Below are positions 51,492 through 59,290 of a stretch of DNA of 59,290 nt, in pieces. Both the position numbers and the translations under genes were made by a program. The notes under the pieces were generated by a model. The model did not search any database and was not told where the DNA came from. It was given only the letters and a program-made list of their open reading frames with translations. How positions within the stretch are numbered: position 1 is the first letter of the stretch; every line of letters begins with the position of its first letter. Source of the stretch: an uncultured Clostridia bacterium (GTDB lineage Bacteria > Bacillota > Clostridia > TANB77 > CAG-508); assembly GCA_946529215.1 (NCBI GenBank), contig CAMMZC010000012.1, positions 1 to 59,290 on the forward strand, read 5' to 3'.

Positions 51492-54089
51492 ATGGAAGAA
51501 CTATTTAATATAGAGAATTTTAATATAATAGAAGATGAAGAAAACTACTATTTTTTTCGTGCATTAAATAGAGCAGATAGTAAAGATTTACAAGATGGAA
51601 CTATTTTAGACGAAAATGGAAGTTTTATACGAATACGTACAGATAGAGAAAGATATGAAGAAGATCAAGAAAATGGTGCTGCAAAGTATAAAGAAGATGA
51701 TGAAATAAGTTTAGAACAAGCTCATGACCATATAAAAATGCACTATAGAAAAGATACAAATTGCATATCACTTTCAAGTAACGCAAATGTTTTACTAGAT
51801 TATGGAAGAAGAAACTATAATGATGAATATGTAATGATAAAAGTGTCTAAAAAAGAAATGGGACAAAGAGTAAAATTTGCTGGGCAATATATGCTTGAGG
51901 AGATAGAAAAGAAAGTAAATGAATTTATTTCTTCATTAGATGAAAATGACGAAAAAAATAAGAAAATACTTGAAGATCTCAAAAAAATAGAAAATGCTAC
52001 AGATGAATCTGAAATAAAAGAAATAATAAAAACAACATTTAAGTCAACTAACCCCATAAATAAATCTAAAAGTATGTTAAAGCCAGGCATAAAATACAGA
52101 GCACCACATTCAAGAATAAGTAGCTATAAAGCATTAAGTAAAGAACAAAATCTATTAAAAAACAAAATAATTGCAAAACTAACATTATTAGAAAGAAAAG
52201 CAAATATGGAAAGTATGATTCCTTATGTAAGCAATAATAATGTAGTACAAAGTATAGGAAATGCGTTTTCTTCAATGGAACAAATTCATTATGGAGATAT
52301 AGAAGGAGAACAAATACAAAATGTAGCAAGTATTGTAATGGATATGTTTGCATTATTACAACAAATAGAAGATAAAAGTATAGAAAATGTAGAAGAAATA
52401 AAAAGAGAATTAATTACGTTTGTAGAAAATGGAATGCAATTCGATATTCCAGAAGATAGCATATTTTTTAGAAATGATAAAGTAAAAGATAATATAACAA
52501 TAGAAGAAATGTATGAATTAACAGATGGAAAAGTAGAATTTGGAATGGCAAATTCTATTGTTAAAAATATGTTTTATTTGTCAAAATCACAAGCAAGAGC
52601 AAGAGAAGTTGCAAAATATTTAAACCAAATAACAGGAAATAATCCTAAGTATAGAAAGATTATAGAGTATATTGCAAAAAATGGATTTAGGATAGAGCCA
52701 GAGGCAATTACAAGACAAAGTAATAAAGGTTATGGATTAAGTGAAAGTGTAAGTTTAGATTTAAAAGAAAATGAAATGCAACTTGTAGAAGCAATAAGAA
52801 GTTTATCAACAGAAGAACAAATAGAAATATTAGAAAAAGGCGGATTATCAAATACAAGAGATATTATAACAGAAACATTTTCAAGAGCACAAAGAAATGA
52901 AAAAATAAGCAAAGAAGAATATTATGCAGGAGCAATCATAGACTTATATAATTGGAAAAATATTGGAATAGAAGAATTTACAATAGAGCAAAGAAATGAT
53001 TTATTAAAAAAGTTAAAAGAAAAAGATTGTGTGCAGATTTATAAAAAGCTTCAAGATGCAGGAATATCACCAAATGACATTCCGCTATATTTAATAAATA
53101 TAGCTTCAAAAGAACAATTTAGCAAAATATTAACAGAAGATAATTACATAGAGTTAATAAGGCAAAATAAAGAAGAATTAAGCAAAGAATTATCTATTCC
53201 ACAAATAGAAACATTTTTGGGATATTATAACATTGAAGGAACAGAAATAGTTTTAAGAGATTATCAAAGAAATGCAGTAGAAAAAACAGATGAAATATTT
53301 GAAGAAAAGAGATTTGCATCAGTTGTATTACCAACAGGAGCTGGAAAGACTTTTGTTGCATTAACAGAGCTTTTAGAACATAAAGATGAGAAAATATTAT
53401 ATTTAGCACCACAAAATGAAATATTAGAGCAAACAAAAGACAGAATTATAGAATATATACATGGTAAACAAGGAACATTAGGAAAAACAAAAGATGAAAT
53501 AATTGCAGAAGTGTTTCCAAATATTAAATTTGAAACCTATCCAGGATTATTAGCACATAGAGGAAAAGAAGTAATAAAAGATAAATATGACTTTATCGTT
53601 TTAGATGAACTACATAGAACAGGCGCAAAAGAATGGGAAGGAAAGCTTGATGAATTACTAGAAAATCAAGAAGAAAGTACTAAAGTGTTAGGAATAACTG
53701 CAACACCAACAAGAGATATGGACGACAGAAATATGGCAGATGAGATGGCATTAAAACTAGGATATACAAAAGAAGAAGTGCAAAGAAGAGAACATATTGC
53801 AATGGATATGGATTTATTAGATGCTATAAGATTAGGTTTAGTAGTAAATCCAAAAATTGTAACTTGTGAATATACACTAAAGACAGATGGAAGTATGGAG
53901 AATTTATTAGAAAAAATAAATTCTATAGAAGATGAAGAAATAAAAAAAGAAAAAATAGAGCAATATGAAAAATTAAGAAGAAGTCTTGATAAAGCAAAAG
54001 GAATACCAGAAATATTAAAACAAAATATAAAACCAGGTGGAAAATATATAGTATTTATACCTATTACAGATAAAGGTGAAATACTATAA
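51492..54089 (+). CDS. giant DEAD/DEAH-type helicase, N-terminal part (ends at in-frame TAA)
   Basis: 865 residues before TAA 54087. Residues ~15-140 form a separate N-terminal domain (YYFFRALNRADSKDLQDG, NCISLSSNANVLLDYG, DEYVMIKVSKKEM) faintly reminiscent of ADP-ribosyltransferase-fold domains (Arg, Ser-x-Ser, Glu order); not established. A helical region follows to ~590. The superfamily 2 helicase core has a Q-motif-like LRDYQRNAVEKT, Walker A LPTGAGKT (~613), DELH (~703) and GITATPTR (~733). After the stop the same frame reads DEDGNKIGKKTGRD and continues into 54204-56297. A single GAA-to-TAA change would explain the split. The ribosome site is GGAGG. Confidence 0.85.
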   Translation: MEELFNIENFNIIEDEENYYFFRALNRADSKDLQDGTILDENGSFIRIRTDRERYEEDQENGAAKYKEDDEISLEQAHDHIKMHYRKDTNCISLSSNANVLLDYGRRNYNDEYVMIKVSKKEMGQRVKFAGQYMLEEIEKKVNEFISSLDENDEKNKKILEDLKKIENATDESEIKEIIKTTFKSTNPINKSKSMLKPGIKYRAPHSRISSYKALSKEQNLLKNKIIAKLTLLERKANMESMIPYVSNNNVVQSIGNAFSSMEQIHYGDIEGEQIQNVASIVMDMFALLQQIEDKSIENVEEIKRELITFVENGMQFDIPEDSIFFRNDKVKDNITIEEMYELTDGKVEFGMANSIVKNMFYLSKSQARAREVAKYLNQITGNNPKYRKIIEYIAKNGFRIEPEAITRQSNKGYGLSESVSLDLKENEMQLVEAIRSLSTEEQIEILEKGGLSNTRDIITETFSRAQRNEKISKEEYYAGAIIDLYNWKNIGIEEFTIEQRNDLLKKLKEKDCVQIYKKLQDAGISPNDIPLYLINIASKEQFSKILTEDNYIELIRQNKEELSKELSIPQIETFLGYYNIEGTEIVLRDYQRNAVEKTDEIFEEKRFASVVLPTGAGKTFVALTELLEHKDEKILYLAPQNEILEQTKDRIIEYIHGKQGTLGKTKDEIIAEVFPNIKFETYPGLLAHRGKEVIKDKYDFIVLDELHRTGAKEWEGKLDELLENQEESTKVLGITATPTRDMDDRNMADEMALKLGYTKEEVQRREHIAMDMDLLDAIRLGLVVNPKIVTCEYTLKTDGSMENLLEKINSIEDEEIKKEKIEQYEKLRRSLDKAKGIPEILKQNIKPGGKYIVFIPITDKGEIL

Positions 54090-54203
54090 GACGAAGATGG
54101 AAATAAAATAGGTAAAAAAACAGGAAGAGATAAAATACAAGAATATGAGCAAAAGTTAAGAGAATATTTAAAAGATTCAGGAATAAATCCAAAATGCTAT
54201 TCT

Positions 54204-56297
54204 ATGCTTGGAGCATATTCTAACAAAGAAAATGAAAATCAACTAAAATCTTTTGAAAATAATAATTCAGAAGATACTAAGTTTATGATTGTAATGAATA
54301 AAGCAAATGAAGGATTACACATAAAAGGCATAGATGGAATTGTTTGGTTTAGAGCATTAGATGAAAATTCAAAAATATTATATCTTCAACAACTAGGAAG
54401 AGCAATATATTCAGAAGATCCAAACAATCCAACACCAGATGAAAAAAGACCTTTAGTAATAGATTTAGCAAACAACACCTTAAATGTAAACATAGATAAA
54501 GATATTAAAAATAACACTAGAAGAAGTGATTTAGAATTATTATCACTTGTAGTAGATTGGGTAAAATTACACAATGGTTTACCAAATATAGATAGTACAA
54601 ATAAAATAGAACAAAGATATGCAGCAACACTTTATAGAATTCAAAATGAATATATGAAATATACAAACGGATTTGAAAAATTTCCAAACTTAGATAAAGA
54701 AAAGAAAGAAGAAATTAGAGATATTTTAGAAAAAGGAGCAGAGATTGATTTATGGGATTTAGAATTACCACCAAAAACTATTCAATATGCTGAAAAAATT
54801 TTAGAAGTAAATGATTTTGAAGTTACTGGGGTAATGAGAGATTTTGTTGAGCTTGAAAACGAAACGAATGGAATATCAAACAGAAATACAGCATTAGAAA
54901 ATGCGCTAGAAATAGAAGAATGGTGTAAGGAAAACTACGGAGAAAAGAAAATATGGGAAAAAAAATTGCCAAGTAGGACATCAAAAGATAAATATGAAAA
55001 AGAATTAGCAATTAAACTTAAAACTTTAAGAAAAAAAATAAAGAAATATGAAGGAATAGAATTAGGAAAAATACAAAACGAAGAAGATAGGCAAATAGTA
55101 GAGATAATAAGAAAACTAGATAAAGGATATGGATTAGGAGACACTTTAAAAAATGCATTAGAAATAGAAGAATGGTGTAAGAAAATATATGGAGAAAAGA
55201 AGATATGGAAAAAATATTTACCAAGTAGGACATCAAAAGATAGATATGAAAAAGAATTAGCAATTAAGTTAAATTATATAAGATCAAAGATAAAACAATA
55301 TGAAAGAATAGAGTTAGAGCAAATAGAAAATGAAGAAGATAGGCAAATAGTAGAAATAATAAGAAGAATGGATAAAGAGTATGGACTAGGAGATTCTTTA
55401 AAAAATGCACTGGAAATAGAAGAATGGTGTAAAGAAAAATATGGAGAAGAGAAAATATGGGAAAGAAAGCTACCAAGTGCTGTTAGTAAAGAGAACCACG
55501 AAAAAACGCTAGGTATCAAGCTGAGAAACCTACGAAGAAAAATAAAACAATATGAAGGAGTTAATTTAGAAATAATACAAAACGAAGAAGATAGACAAAT
55601 AGTAGAGATAATAAGAAGACTAGATGAAAAGTATGGATTAGGAGATTCTTTAAAAAATGCATTAGAAATAGAAGAATGGTGTAAGAAAAATTATGAAGAA
55701 AAAAAAATATGGGAAAGGAAGTTACCAAGCAAAACATCAAAAGAAAAATATGAAAAAAAATTATCAATTAAACTTGAGAGTATAAGAAAAAATATAATAA
55801 AAAAATATGATGGAATAGAATTAGAACAAATAGAAAATGAAGAAGATAGACAAATAGTAGAAGTAATAAGAGAACTAGATAGAAAGTATGGAGTAAGGGG
55901 TGCTTTAAAAAATGCACTAGAAATAGAAGAATGGTGCAAGGAAAAGAATGAAGAAAAAAAGAAATGTGAAATGAAATTGCCAAGTTCAAGAGCAAAAGAT
56001 AAATATGAAAATGTATTAGGAAAAAAGCTGGTCAGAATAAGACAAAAAATAATGAAAAAATATGAAGGAATAGAATTAGAACAAATAGAAGATGAAGAAG
56101 ATAGACAAATAGTAGAAATAATAAGAAGATTAGATAGAGAATATAATTATAGAAAACTTAAGGGAAAAGATTTAGCAAAAGCAGGTTTTAAAACAGGGAT
56201 TACAGATGTCAAATTATGTGATGAAGAAGATAAAGCTTTACAACAATTAGTCGAACAAACAAAAGAAGGAGAAATAAATGTTGATGAGCAATCGTAG
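54204..56297 (+). CDS. giant helicase, C-terminal part with five tandem repeats
   Basis: In frame with the 51492 gene (38 codons between the TAA and this first ATG), so originally one ~1600-residue protein. It has no ribosome site of its own. Residues 1-~115 complete the helicase: KFMIVMNKANEGLHIKGID (motif V) and YLQQLGRAIYSED (motif VI, Q-x-x-GR). A helical linker follows, then five repeats of 84-85 residues (233 to ~650), each with NALEIEEWCK, KLPS-x-TSK, and NEEDRQIVE-[IV]-IR. They resemble helicase-associated or homing-type DNA-binding repeats in spacing only. A short tail ends the protein. Confidence 0.8.
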   Translation: MLGAYSNKENENQLKSFENNNSEDTKFMIVMNKANEGLHIKGIDGIVWFRALDENSKILYLQQLGRAIYSEDPNNPTPDEKRPLVIDLANNTLNVNIDKDIKNNTRRSDLELLSLVVDWVKLHNGLPNIDSTNKIEQRYAATLYRIQNEYMKYTNGFEKFPNLDKEKKEEIRDILEKGAEIDLWDLELPPKTIQYAEKILEVNDFEVTGVMRDFVELENETNGISNRNTALENALEIEEWCKENYGEKKIWEKKLPSRTSKDKYEKELAIKLKTLRKKIKKYEGIELGKIQNEEDRQIVEIIRKLDKGYGLGDTLKNALEIEEWCKKIYGEKKIWKKYLPSRTSKDRYEKELAIKLNYIRSKIKQYERIELEQIENEEDRQIVEIIRRMDKEYGLGDSLKNALEIEEWCKEKYGEEKIWERKLPSAVSKENHEKTLGIKLRNLRRKIKQYEGVNLEIIQNEEDRQIVEIIRRLDEKYGLGDSLKNALEIEEWCKKNYEEKKIWERKLPSKTSKEKYEKKLSIKLESIRKNIIKKYDGIELEQIENEEDRQIVEVIRELDRKYGVRGALKNALEIEEWCKEKNEEKKKCEMKLPSSRAKDKYENVLGKKLVRIRQKIMKKYEGIELEQIEDEEDRQIVEIIRRLDREYNYRKLKGKDLAKAGFKTGITDVKLCDEEDKALQQLVEQTKEGEINVDEQS
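54900..56150 (+). repeat. five tandem in-frame protein repeats (252-255 bp)
   Basis: AAT-GC[GA]-[CT]T[AG]-GAA-ATA-GAA-GAA recurs at 54900, 55152, 55404, 55656 and 55911: periods of 252, 252, 252 and 255 bp. The last interval is one codon longer because of NIIKKYDG versus KIKQYEG. Conservation is strongest at NALEIEEWCK and EDRQIVE; the middle is more variable, so the copies are old enough to have diverged. Confidence 0.92.
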
Positions 56298-56739
56298 AAA
56301 TGCATATACAGAAGTATATACAATATTGCAAGAATTAAATGAAGAAGAATATAATAAAATTCCAACTGAGGTTATAAATGCAATAGAAGAAAATAGAAAT
56401 TTAGAGTATAATTTTGAACTAGATGAAGATTTAGAATTAAAAGAACAAACTTTATTACCTCAAACAAAAGCTATATTATTTAATTTGTTTAGAGATTATT
56501 TAGCAACTTCTGAACAAAAAGAAAAAATTATAAAAATGCAAAATGAAGAAAGAGCAAAAATAGAGTTAAAAAAGAAACAAGAATATAGCACAGATATATT
56601 CCATAATAATAATTCAAATAATAATGATTATTATAATGAAGAAATTGAAGATAATGTTACAGATTTGGTTGAATATAAAAATAATCTTTTTAAAAGGATA
56701 TTGAATTATATTAAAGCAAAATTTGAAGGGAAAAAGTAA
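56278..56739 (+). CDS. small acidic protein overlapping the helicase gene end
   Basis: A 153-residue soluble protein. Its ATG at 56278 lies inside the last codons of the helicase frame (20-base overlap) with AAGGAG placed correctly upstream, so the two are translationally coupled. Residues ~10-80 form a conserved-looking helical domain (NAYTEVYTILQELNEEEYNK, TLLPQTKAILFNLFRDYLA); a low-complexity Asn/Tyr stretch and a basic C-terminus (LFKRILNYIKAKFEGKK) follow. No family with known function is recognised. The overlap suggests a partner role for the helicase. Confidence 0.7.
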   Translation: MLMSNRRNAYTEVYTILQELNEEEYNKIPTEVINAIEENRNLEYNFELDEDLELKEQTLLPQTKAILFNLFRDYLATSEQKEKIIKMQNEERAKIELKKKQEYSTDIFHNNNSNNNDYYNEEIEDNVTDLVEYKNNLFKRILNYIKAKFEGKK

Positions 56740-56743
56740 GAAA

Positions 56744-56790
56744 GTGAATTTGGGGACGGAGGAAAAATTCACACTATCCCCAATAAAAAA
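56744..56790 (+). repeat. GGGGAC-GAGGAAAAA repeat inside a hairpin
   Basis: GTGAATTTGGGGACGGAGG followed by AAAAATTCAC forms a stem (GTGAATTT/AAATTCAC) with the repeat core in the loop. CCCCAAT and a second TTCAC follow. Same motif family as 51342-51399. Confidence 0.65.
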
Positions 56791-56838
56791 TTCACAAATA
56801 GTCTTTTTATTACTATTTAAATGATTTCAAAAATCCAA

Positions 56839-56867
56839 TTGACTATTAACTTTAACTATGATATAAA
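56839..56867 (+). promoter_or_regulatory. promoter of glyA
   Basis: TTGACT (56839-56844), a 17-base spacer and TATAAA (56862-56867). It implies a leader of ~180 bases before glyA. Confidence 0.7.
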
Positions 56868-56874
56868 TAGAATT

Positions 56875-56992
56875 ATAAGAAAAGTGGCTTCGCCACTGCG
56901 CAGATTGCAAAGCAATCGCGCAAATATAGGAAACTTTGTCTTTTTATACACGTAAAAATCTGACGATTTTTCCTATATAATAAGAAAAGTGG
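56875..56992 (+). promoter_or_regulatory. structured glyA leader flanked by 13-bp direct repeats
   Basis: ATAAGAAAAGTGG occurs at 56875-56887 and 56980-56992. Between the copies are the hairpins GTGGC-TTC-GCCAC, then GCGC-AGATTGC-AAA-GCAATC-GCGC, and a larger stem ATATAGGAAA/TTTTTCCTATAT enclosing AAAAATC-TGAC-GATTTTT. It is either a small inserted palindromic element with flanking repeats or a structured leader. I recognise no known riboswitch. The remaining bases to 57056 hold only the AGGAGG site. Confidence 0.5.
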
Positions 56993-57056
56993 AAATAATT
57001 AAAAGCTTCAAAATAACAAACAAAAGCCACAATAAAAAGAGTAGGAGGAATGTATT

Positions 57057-58310
57057 ATGATCAAAGAAAGTTACGAAGAAATAATTGAACTAGAAAGACA
57101 AAGACAAGAACACAATGTGGAGCTAATTGCTTCAGAAAATTTCCCAAGCCAAAGGGTACTAAATGCTTGTGGAAGTATTTTAACAAATAAATATGCAGAA
57201 GGATACTCAGGAAAAAGATATTATGGTGGATGTAAGTATATAGATATGATTGAGACAAAAGCCATAGAAGATGTTTGTAAATTATTTAATTGCAATTTTG
57301 CAAATGTACAACCTCATTGTGGAAGTTCAGCAAACCAAGCTGTATATAGAGCTTTAATAAATACAGGAGATACTGTAATGGGAATGGATTTAGGTGCTGG
57401 AGGACATTTAACACATGGACACAAAATGAGTTTTTCTGGACAAGATTATAATATAATCCCTTATGGAATAGATGAAAATGGAATTATAGATTATGAAGAA
57501 TTTGAAAAATTGATGTATGAACATAACCCAAAAATGGTTATAGTTGGAGCAAGTTCATATTCAAGAACAATTGATTACAAAAGATTTAGAGATATTATAG
57601 AAAAATATGCAGAATCGCATGATGGAGAAAGACCATATTATATGGTAGATATGGCACATGTTGCAGGATTAATTGCAGGTGGCGCACATCCAAGCCCATT
57701 CCCTTATGCAGATGTAGTAACATCTACTACACATAAAACTTTAAGAGGACCAAGAGGTGGATTAATTCTTACAAATTCAGAAGAAATTATAAAGAAAATA
57801 AATAGAGCAGTATTCCCAGGAATACAAGGTGGACCACTTGAACACATAATTGCTGCAAAGGGAATATGTTTTGAAGAAGACGCAACAGAAGAATTCAAAG
57901 TTTATGCACATCAAGTTGTTAAAAATGCAAAAGCATTTGCAGAAAGTTTCTTAAAAGAAGGATGGAAAATAATTTCTGGAGGAACAGATAATCACATGTT
58001 TGTTTTAGATGTTTATGATTCTATTGGTATTACTGGAAAAGAAGCTGAAGAAGAACTTGATAGAATTCACATTACTCTAAACAAAAATCAAATACCAAAT
58101 GACCAGTTACCACCACTTAAATCTTCAGGTGTTAGAATTGGAACTCCTGCAATGACTACAAAAGGTTGGAAAGAAGCAGACTTCGAAAAACTTGCAAGAA
58201 TTATTATGGATTATTTAAAAATCTGTAAAGATGGAAAACAAGAAGAAAATAGAGAAGAATATGTAGAAAAAGTTGTGAGATTAATTGAGAGTGTAAAAGC
58301 TGAACAATAA
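57057..58310 (+). CDS. glyA: serine hydroxymethyltransferase
   Basis: A 417-residue PLP enzyme. HNVELIASENFPSQRVL and NKYAEGYSGKRYYGGCKYID open it; the PLP lysine is in VVTSTTHKTLRGPRGGLIL, with AHVAGLIAGGAHPSPFPYAD before it. It interconverts serine and glycine and supplies one-carbon units to folate for purine and thymidylate synthesis. Length is normal. The ATG at 57057 follows AGGAGG. A structured leader precedes it. Confidence 0.97.
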   Translation: MIKESYEEIIELERQRQEHNVELIASENFPSQRVLNACGSILTNKYAEGYSGKRYYGGCKYIDMIETKAIEDVCKLFNCNFANVQPHCGSSANQAVYRALINTGDTVMGMDLGAGGHLTHGHKMSFSGQDYNIIPYGIDENGIIDYEEFEKLMYEHNPKMVIVGASSYSRTIDYKRFRDIIEKYAESHDGERPYYMVDMAHVAGLIAGGAHPSPFPYADVVTSTTHKTLRGPRGGLILTNSEEIIKKINRAVFPGIQGGPLEHIIAAKGICFEEDATEEFKVYAHQVVKNAKAFAESFLKEGWKIISGGTDNHMFVLDVYDSIGITGKEAEEELDRIHITLNKNQIPNDQLPPLKSSGVRIGTPAMTTKGWKEADFEKLARIIMDYLKICKDGKQEENREEYVEKVVRLIESVKAEQ

Positions 58311-58334
58311 AATAAAAAATCATAATTCATAGTT

Positions 58335-58366
58335 GCAGAGTGGAGCGGAGGTTCTGCTCTGTTTTT
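58335..58366 (+). terminator. terminator after glyA
   Basis: CAGAG (58336-58340) pairs with CTCTG (58357-58361), with an inner alternative AGCGGA/TCTGCT, followed by TTTTT. Confidence 0.7.
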
Positions 58367-58441
58367 GTGGTCCATAAAAAGTATATATAATTTAATTATA
58401 GGCTATTATATTAAACATAAACACACAAATTTAAGAAACGA

Positions 58442-59245
58442 ATGCAAGATAATTTATATAATAATACATATTTTTTTGTGGATGAATCTGGGGATACTAC
58501 ATTTTATAATAGAAAAGGTGAATGGATTGTTGGAAAAGAAGAAGGAGCTTCAAAAATATTACTTATGGGTTTTATAAGAACAACCGAACCTGAATTTTTA
58601 AGAAAAAAACTTAATAATTTAAAAAATGAAATATTAAATGATGAATACTTAAAAGATATTCCTTCAATGAAAAAGACAAAGATGGCTTTTCATGCCAAAG
58701 ATGATTGTCCAGAAGTAAGATATAAAGTTTTCAAATTAATTAAAGAGCTTCCATTTTCTTGCAATATAGTAGTTGCAAGAAAAACGGAACATGTATTTAA
58801 GAAGTTTGATGGTGATACACAAAAATTATATGATTCATTAATTACCAATCTTTTCAAAAATGTTTTACATCTATCAACAAATAATTACATTTATATAGCA
58901 ACAAGAGGGAATAAGAAAAGACAAGAACCATTAGAAAATGCTATACAGGATTCTTTACTATATACAGAAGAAAAGCTTAATACAACTATTGATTCTATAC
59001 AAAAAGTTTTACCTCAAACACCATCAGGTGAAGCATGTTTGCAAATTGTAGATTATTGTAATTGGGCTATTCAAAGAGCTTTTTTGCAAAATGATATGAG
59101 ATACTATAATTTTTTAAAAGAAAAATTTGGATTAATAGTAGATTTATATGATTACAAAAAAGGCTGGAAAAATTTTTATCACAAAAAAAATCCTTTTGAT
59201 ATAAAAAAGATAAGCCCTTTACGGCTAGATATTTTGGTTCTATAA
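58442..59245 (+). CDS. DUF3800 domain protein
   Basis: A 267-residue protein with the DUF3800 hallmarks: an early acidic FFVDESGD strand, a middle AFHAKDD segment, and LQIVDYCNWAIQRAFLQND near the C-terminus with the conserved D-x-x-x-W/A pattern. The family has an RNase-H-like fold by published prediction and occurs often in accessory and defence-linked loci; its activity is not established. The ribosome site before ATG 58442 is weak (TAAGAAACG). It is monocistronic, followed by a terminator. Confidence 0.88.
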   Translation: MQDNLYNNTYFFVDESGDTTFYNRKGEWIVGKEEGASKILLMGFIRTTEPEFLRKKLNNLKNEILNDEYLKDIPSMKKTKMAFHAKDDCPEVRYKVFKLIKELPFSCNIVVARKTEHVFKKFDGDTQKLYDSLITNLFKNVLHLSTNNYIYIATRGNKKRQEPLENAIQDSLLYTEEKLNTTIDSIQKVLPQTPSGEACLQIVDYCNWAIQRAFLQNDMRYYNFLKEKFGLIVDLYDYKKGWKNFYHKKNPFDIKKISPLRLDILVL

Positions 59246-59246
59246 T

Positions 59247-59284
59247 AAATGTTGGGGTGGTTAAGACTACTTCAACATTTTTTT
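59247..59284 (+). terminator. terminator after the DUF3800 gene
   Basis: AAATGTTG (59247-59254) pairs with CAACATTT (59273-59280), and the arm runs into TTTTTTT. Confidence 0.88.
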
Positions 59285-59290
59285 GATAAA

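Noticed and set aside
54823..55995. Several overlapping minus-strand open frames, rich in Leu/Phe/Ser, across the helicase repeats.
   Set aside because: They recur with the 252-bp period because they are the antisense of the repeated coding sequence, and they lack ribosome sites.
54900..56150. A regular repeat array that could suggest CRISPR.
   Set aside because: The period is 252-255 bp, all copies are in one reading frame and there are no short constant repeats with unique spacers.

Overview
The window is very AT-rich, Gram-positive-type DNA from a low-GC Firmicute, most likely an anaerobic, spore-forming Clostridia lineage of gut type. The evidence is the order rpmG-secE-nusG-rplK-rplA-(L10 leader)-rplJ-rplL, strong AGGAGG ribosome sites, TTGACA-17-TATAAT promoters, a minD-minE-rodA block, CotF-like spore coat genes and an S11 D,D-carboxypeptidase. 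I cannot name the species.

Layout. 1-100 is the 3' part of a 5S rRNA. 0.2-1.7 kb holds a small membrane protein, a flavin-reductase-like protein and gene remnants. 1.8-5.95 kb is the ribosomal-protein/transcription operon, with a hairpin-rich leader before rpmG, an L10 autoregulatory leader before rplJ, and a long palindrome between rplJ and rplL. 6-15.3 kb is mostly envelope, division and DNA uptake: DUF5711-like, CvpA, LCP ligase, D,D-carboxypeptidase, ComEA, thymidylate kinase, MinD, a MinE with a long tail, and RodA. 15.4-22.5 kb is core information processing: DusB, AspRS, TopA, a HAD phosphatase and YqeY. 22.8-31.4 kb mixes unknown genes with an NrtR-like Nudix regulator, a PcrA helicase carrying a 360-residue intein, and two small coat-like proteins. 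31.5-36.1 kb holds an RluA-type pseudouridine synthase, a radical SAM protein, an RlmD-type methyltransferase and an ORF6N protein whose 5' end is duplicated 2.6 kb upstream.

36-42 kb is a zone of gene decay: a broken nucleotidyltransferase, a frameshifted membrane protein, a nonsense-split pyridoxamine-phosphate-oxidase-like gene, a deleted methyltransferase and an IS200-type element. Interleaved with it, from 36.7 to 49.7 kb, is a concentration of nucleotide and tRNA house-cleaning enzymes: an inosine/xanthosine-triphosphatase-like protein, Maf, two Nudix hydrolases, D-aminoacyl-tRNA deacylase, RdgB and a second Ham1-like protein. PurA and PurB are in the same stretch. 49.7-59.3 kb holds a DUF975/CmpB membrane fusion, a very large helicase gene interrupted by one in-frame TAA and ending in five 84-85-residue repeats, a small gene overlapping its end, glyA behind a structured leader, and a DUF3800 protein.

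The most interesting items are the PcrA intein, whose inserted domain looks like a GIY-YIG nuclease; the giant repeat-bearing helicase with its overlapping partner; the house-cleaning cluster; the paralogue pairs (two NrtR-like proteins and two unknown 244-259-residue proteins); and the dispersed palindromic and GGGGAC-type repeats.
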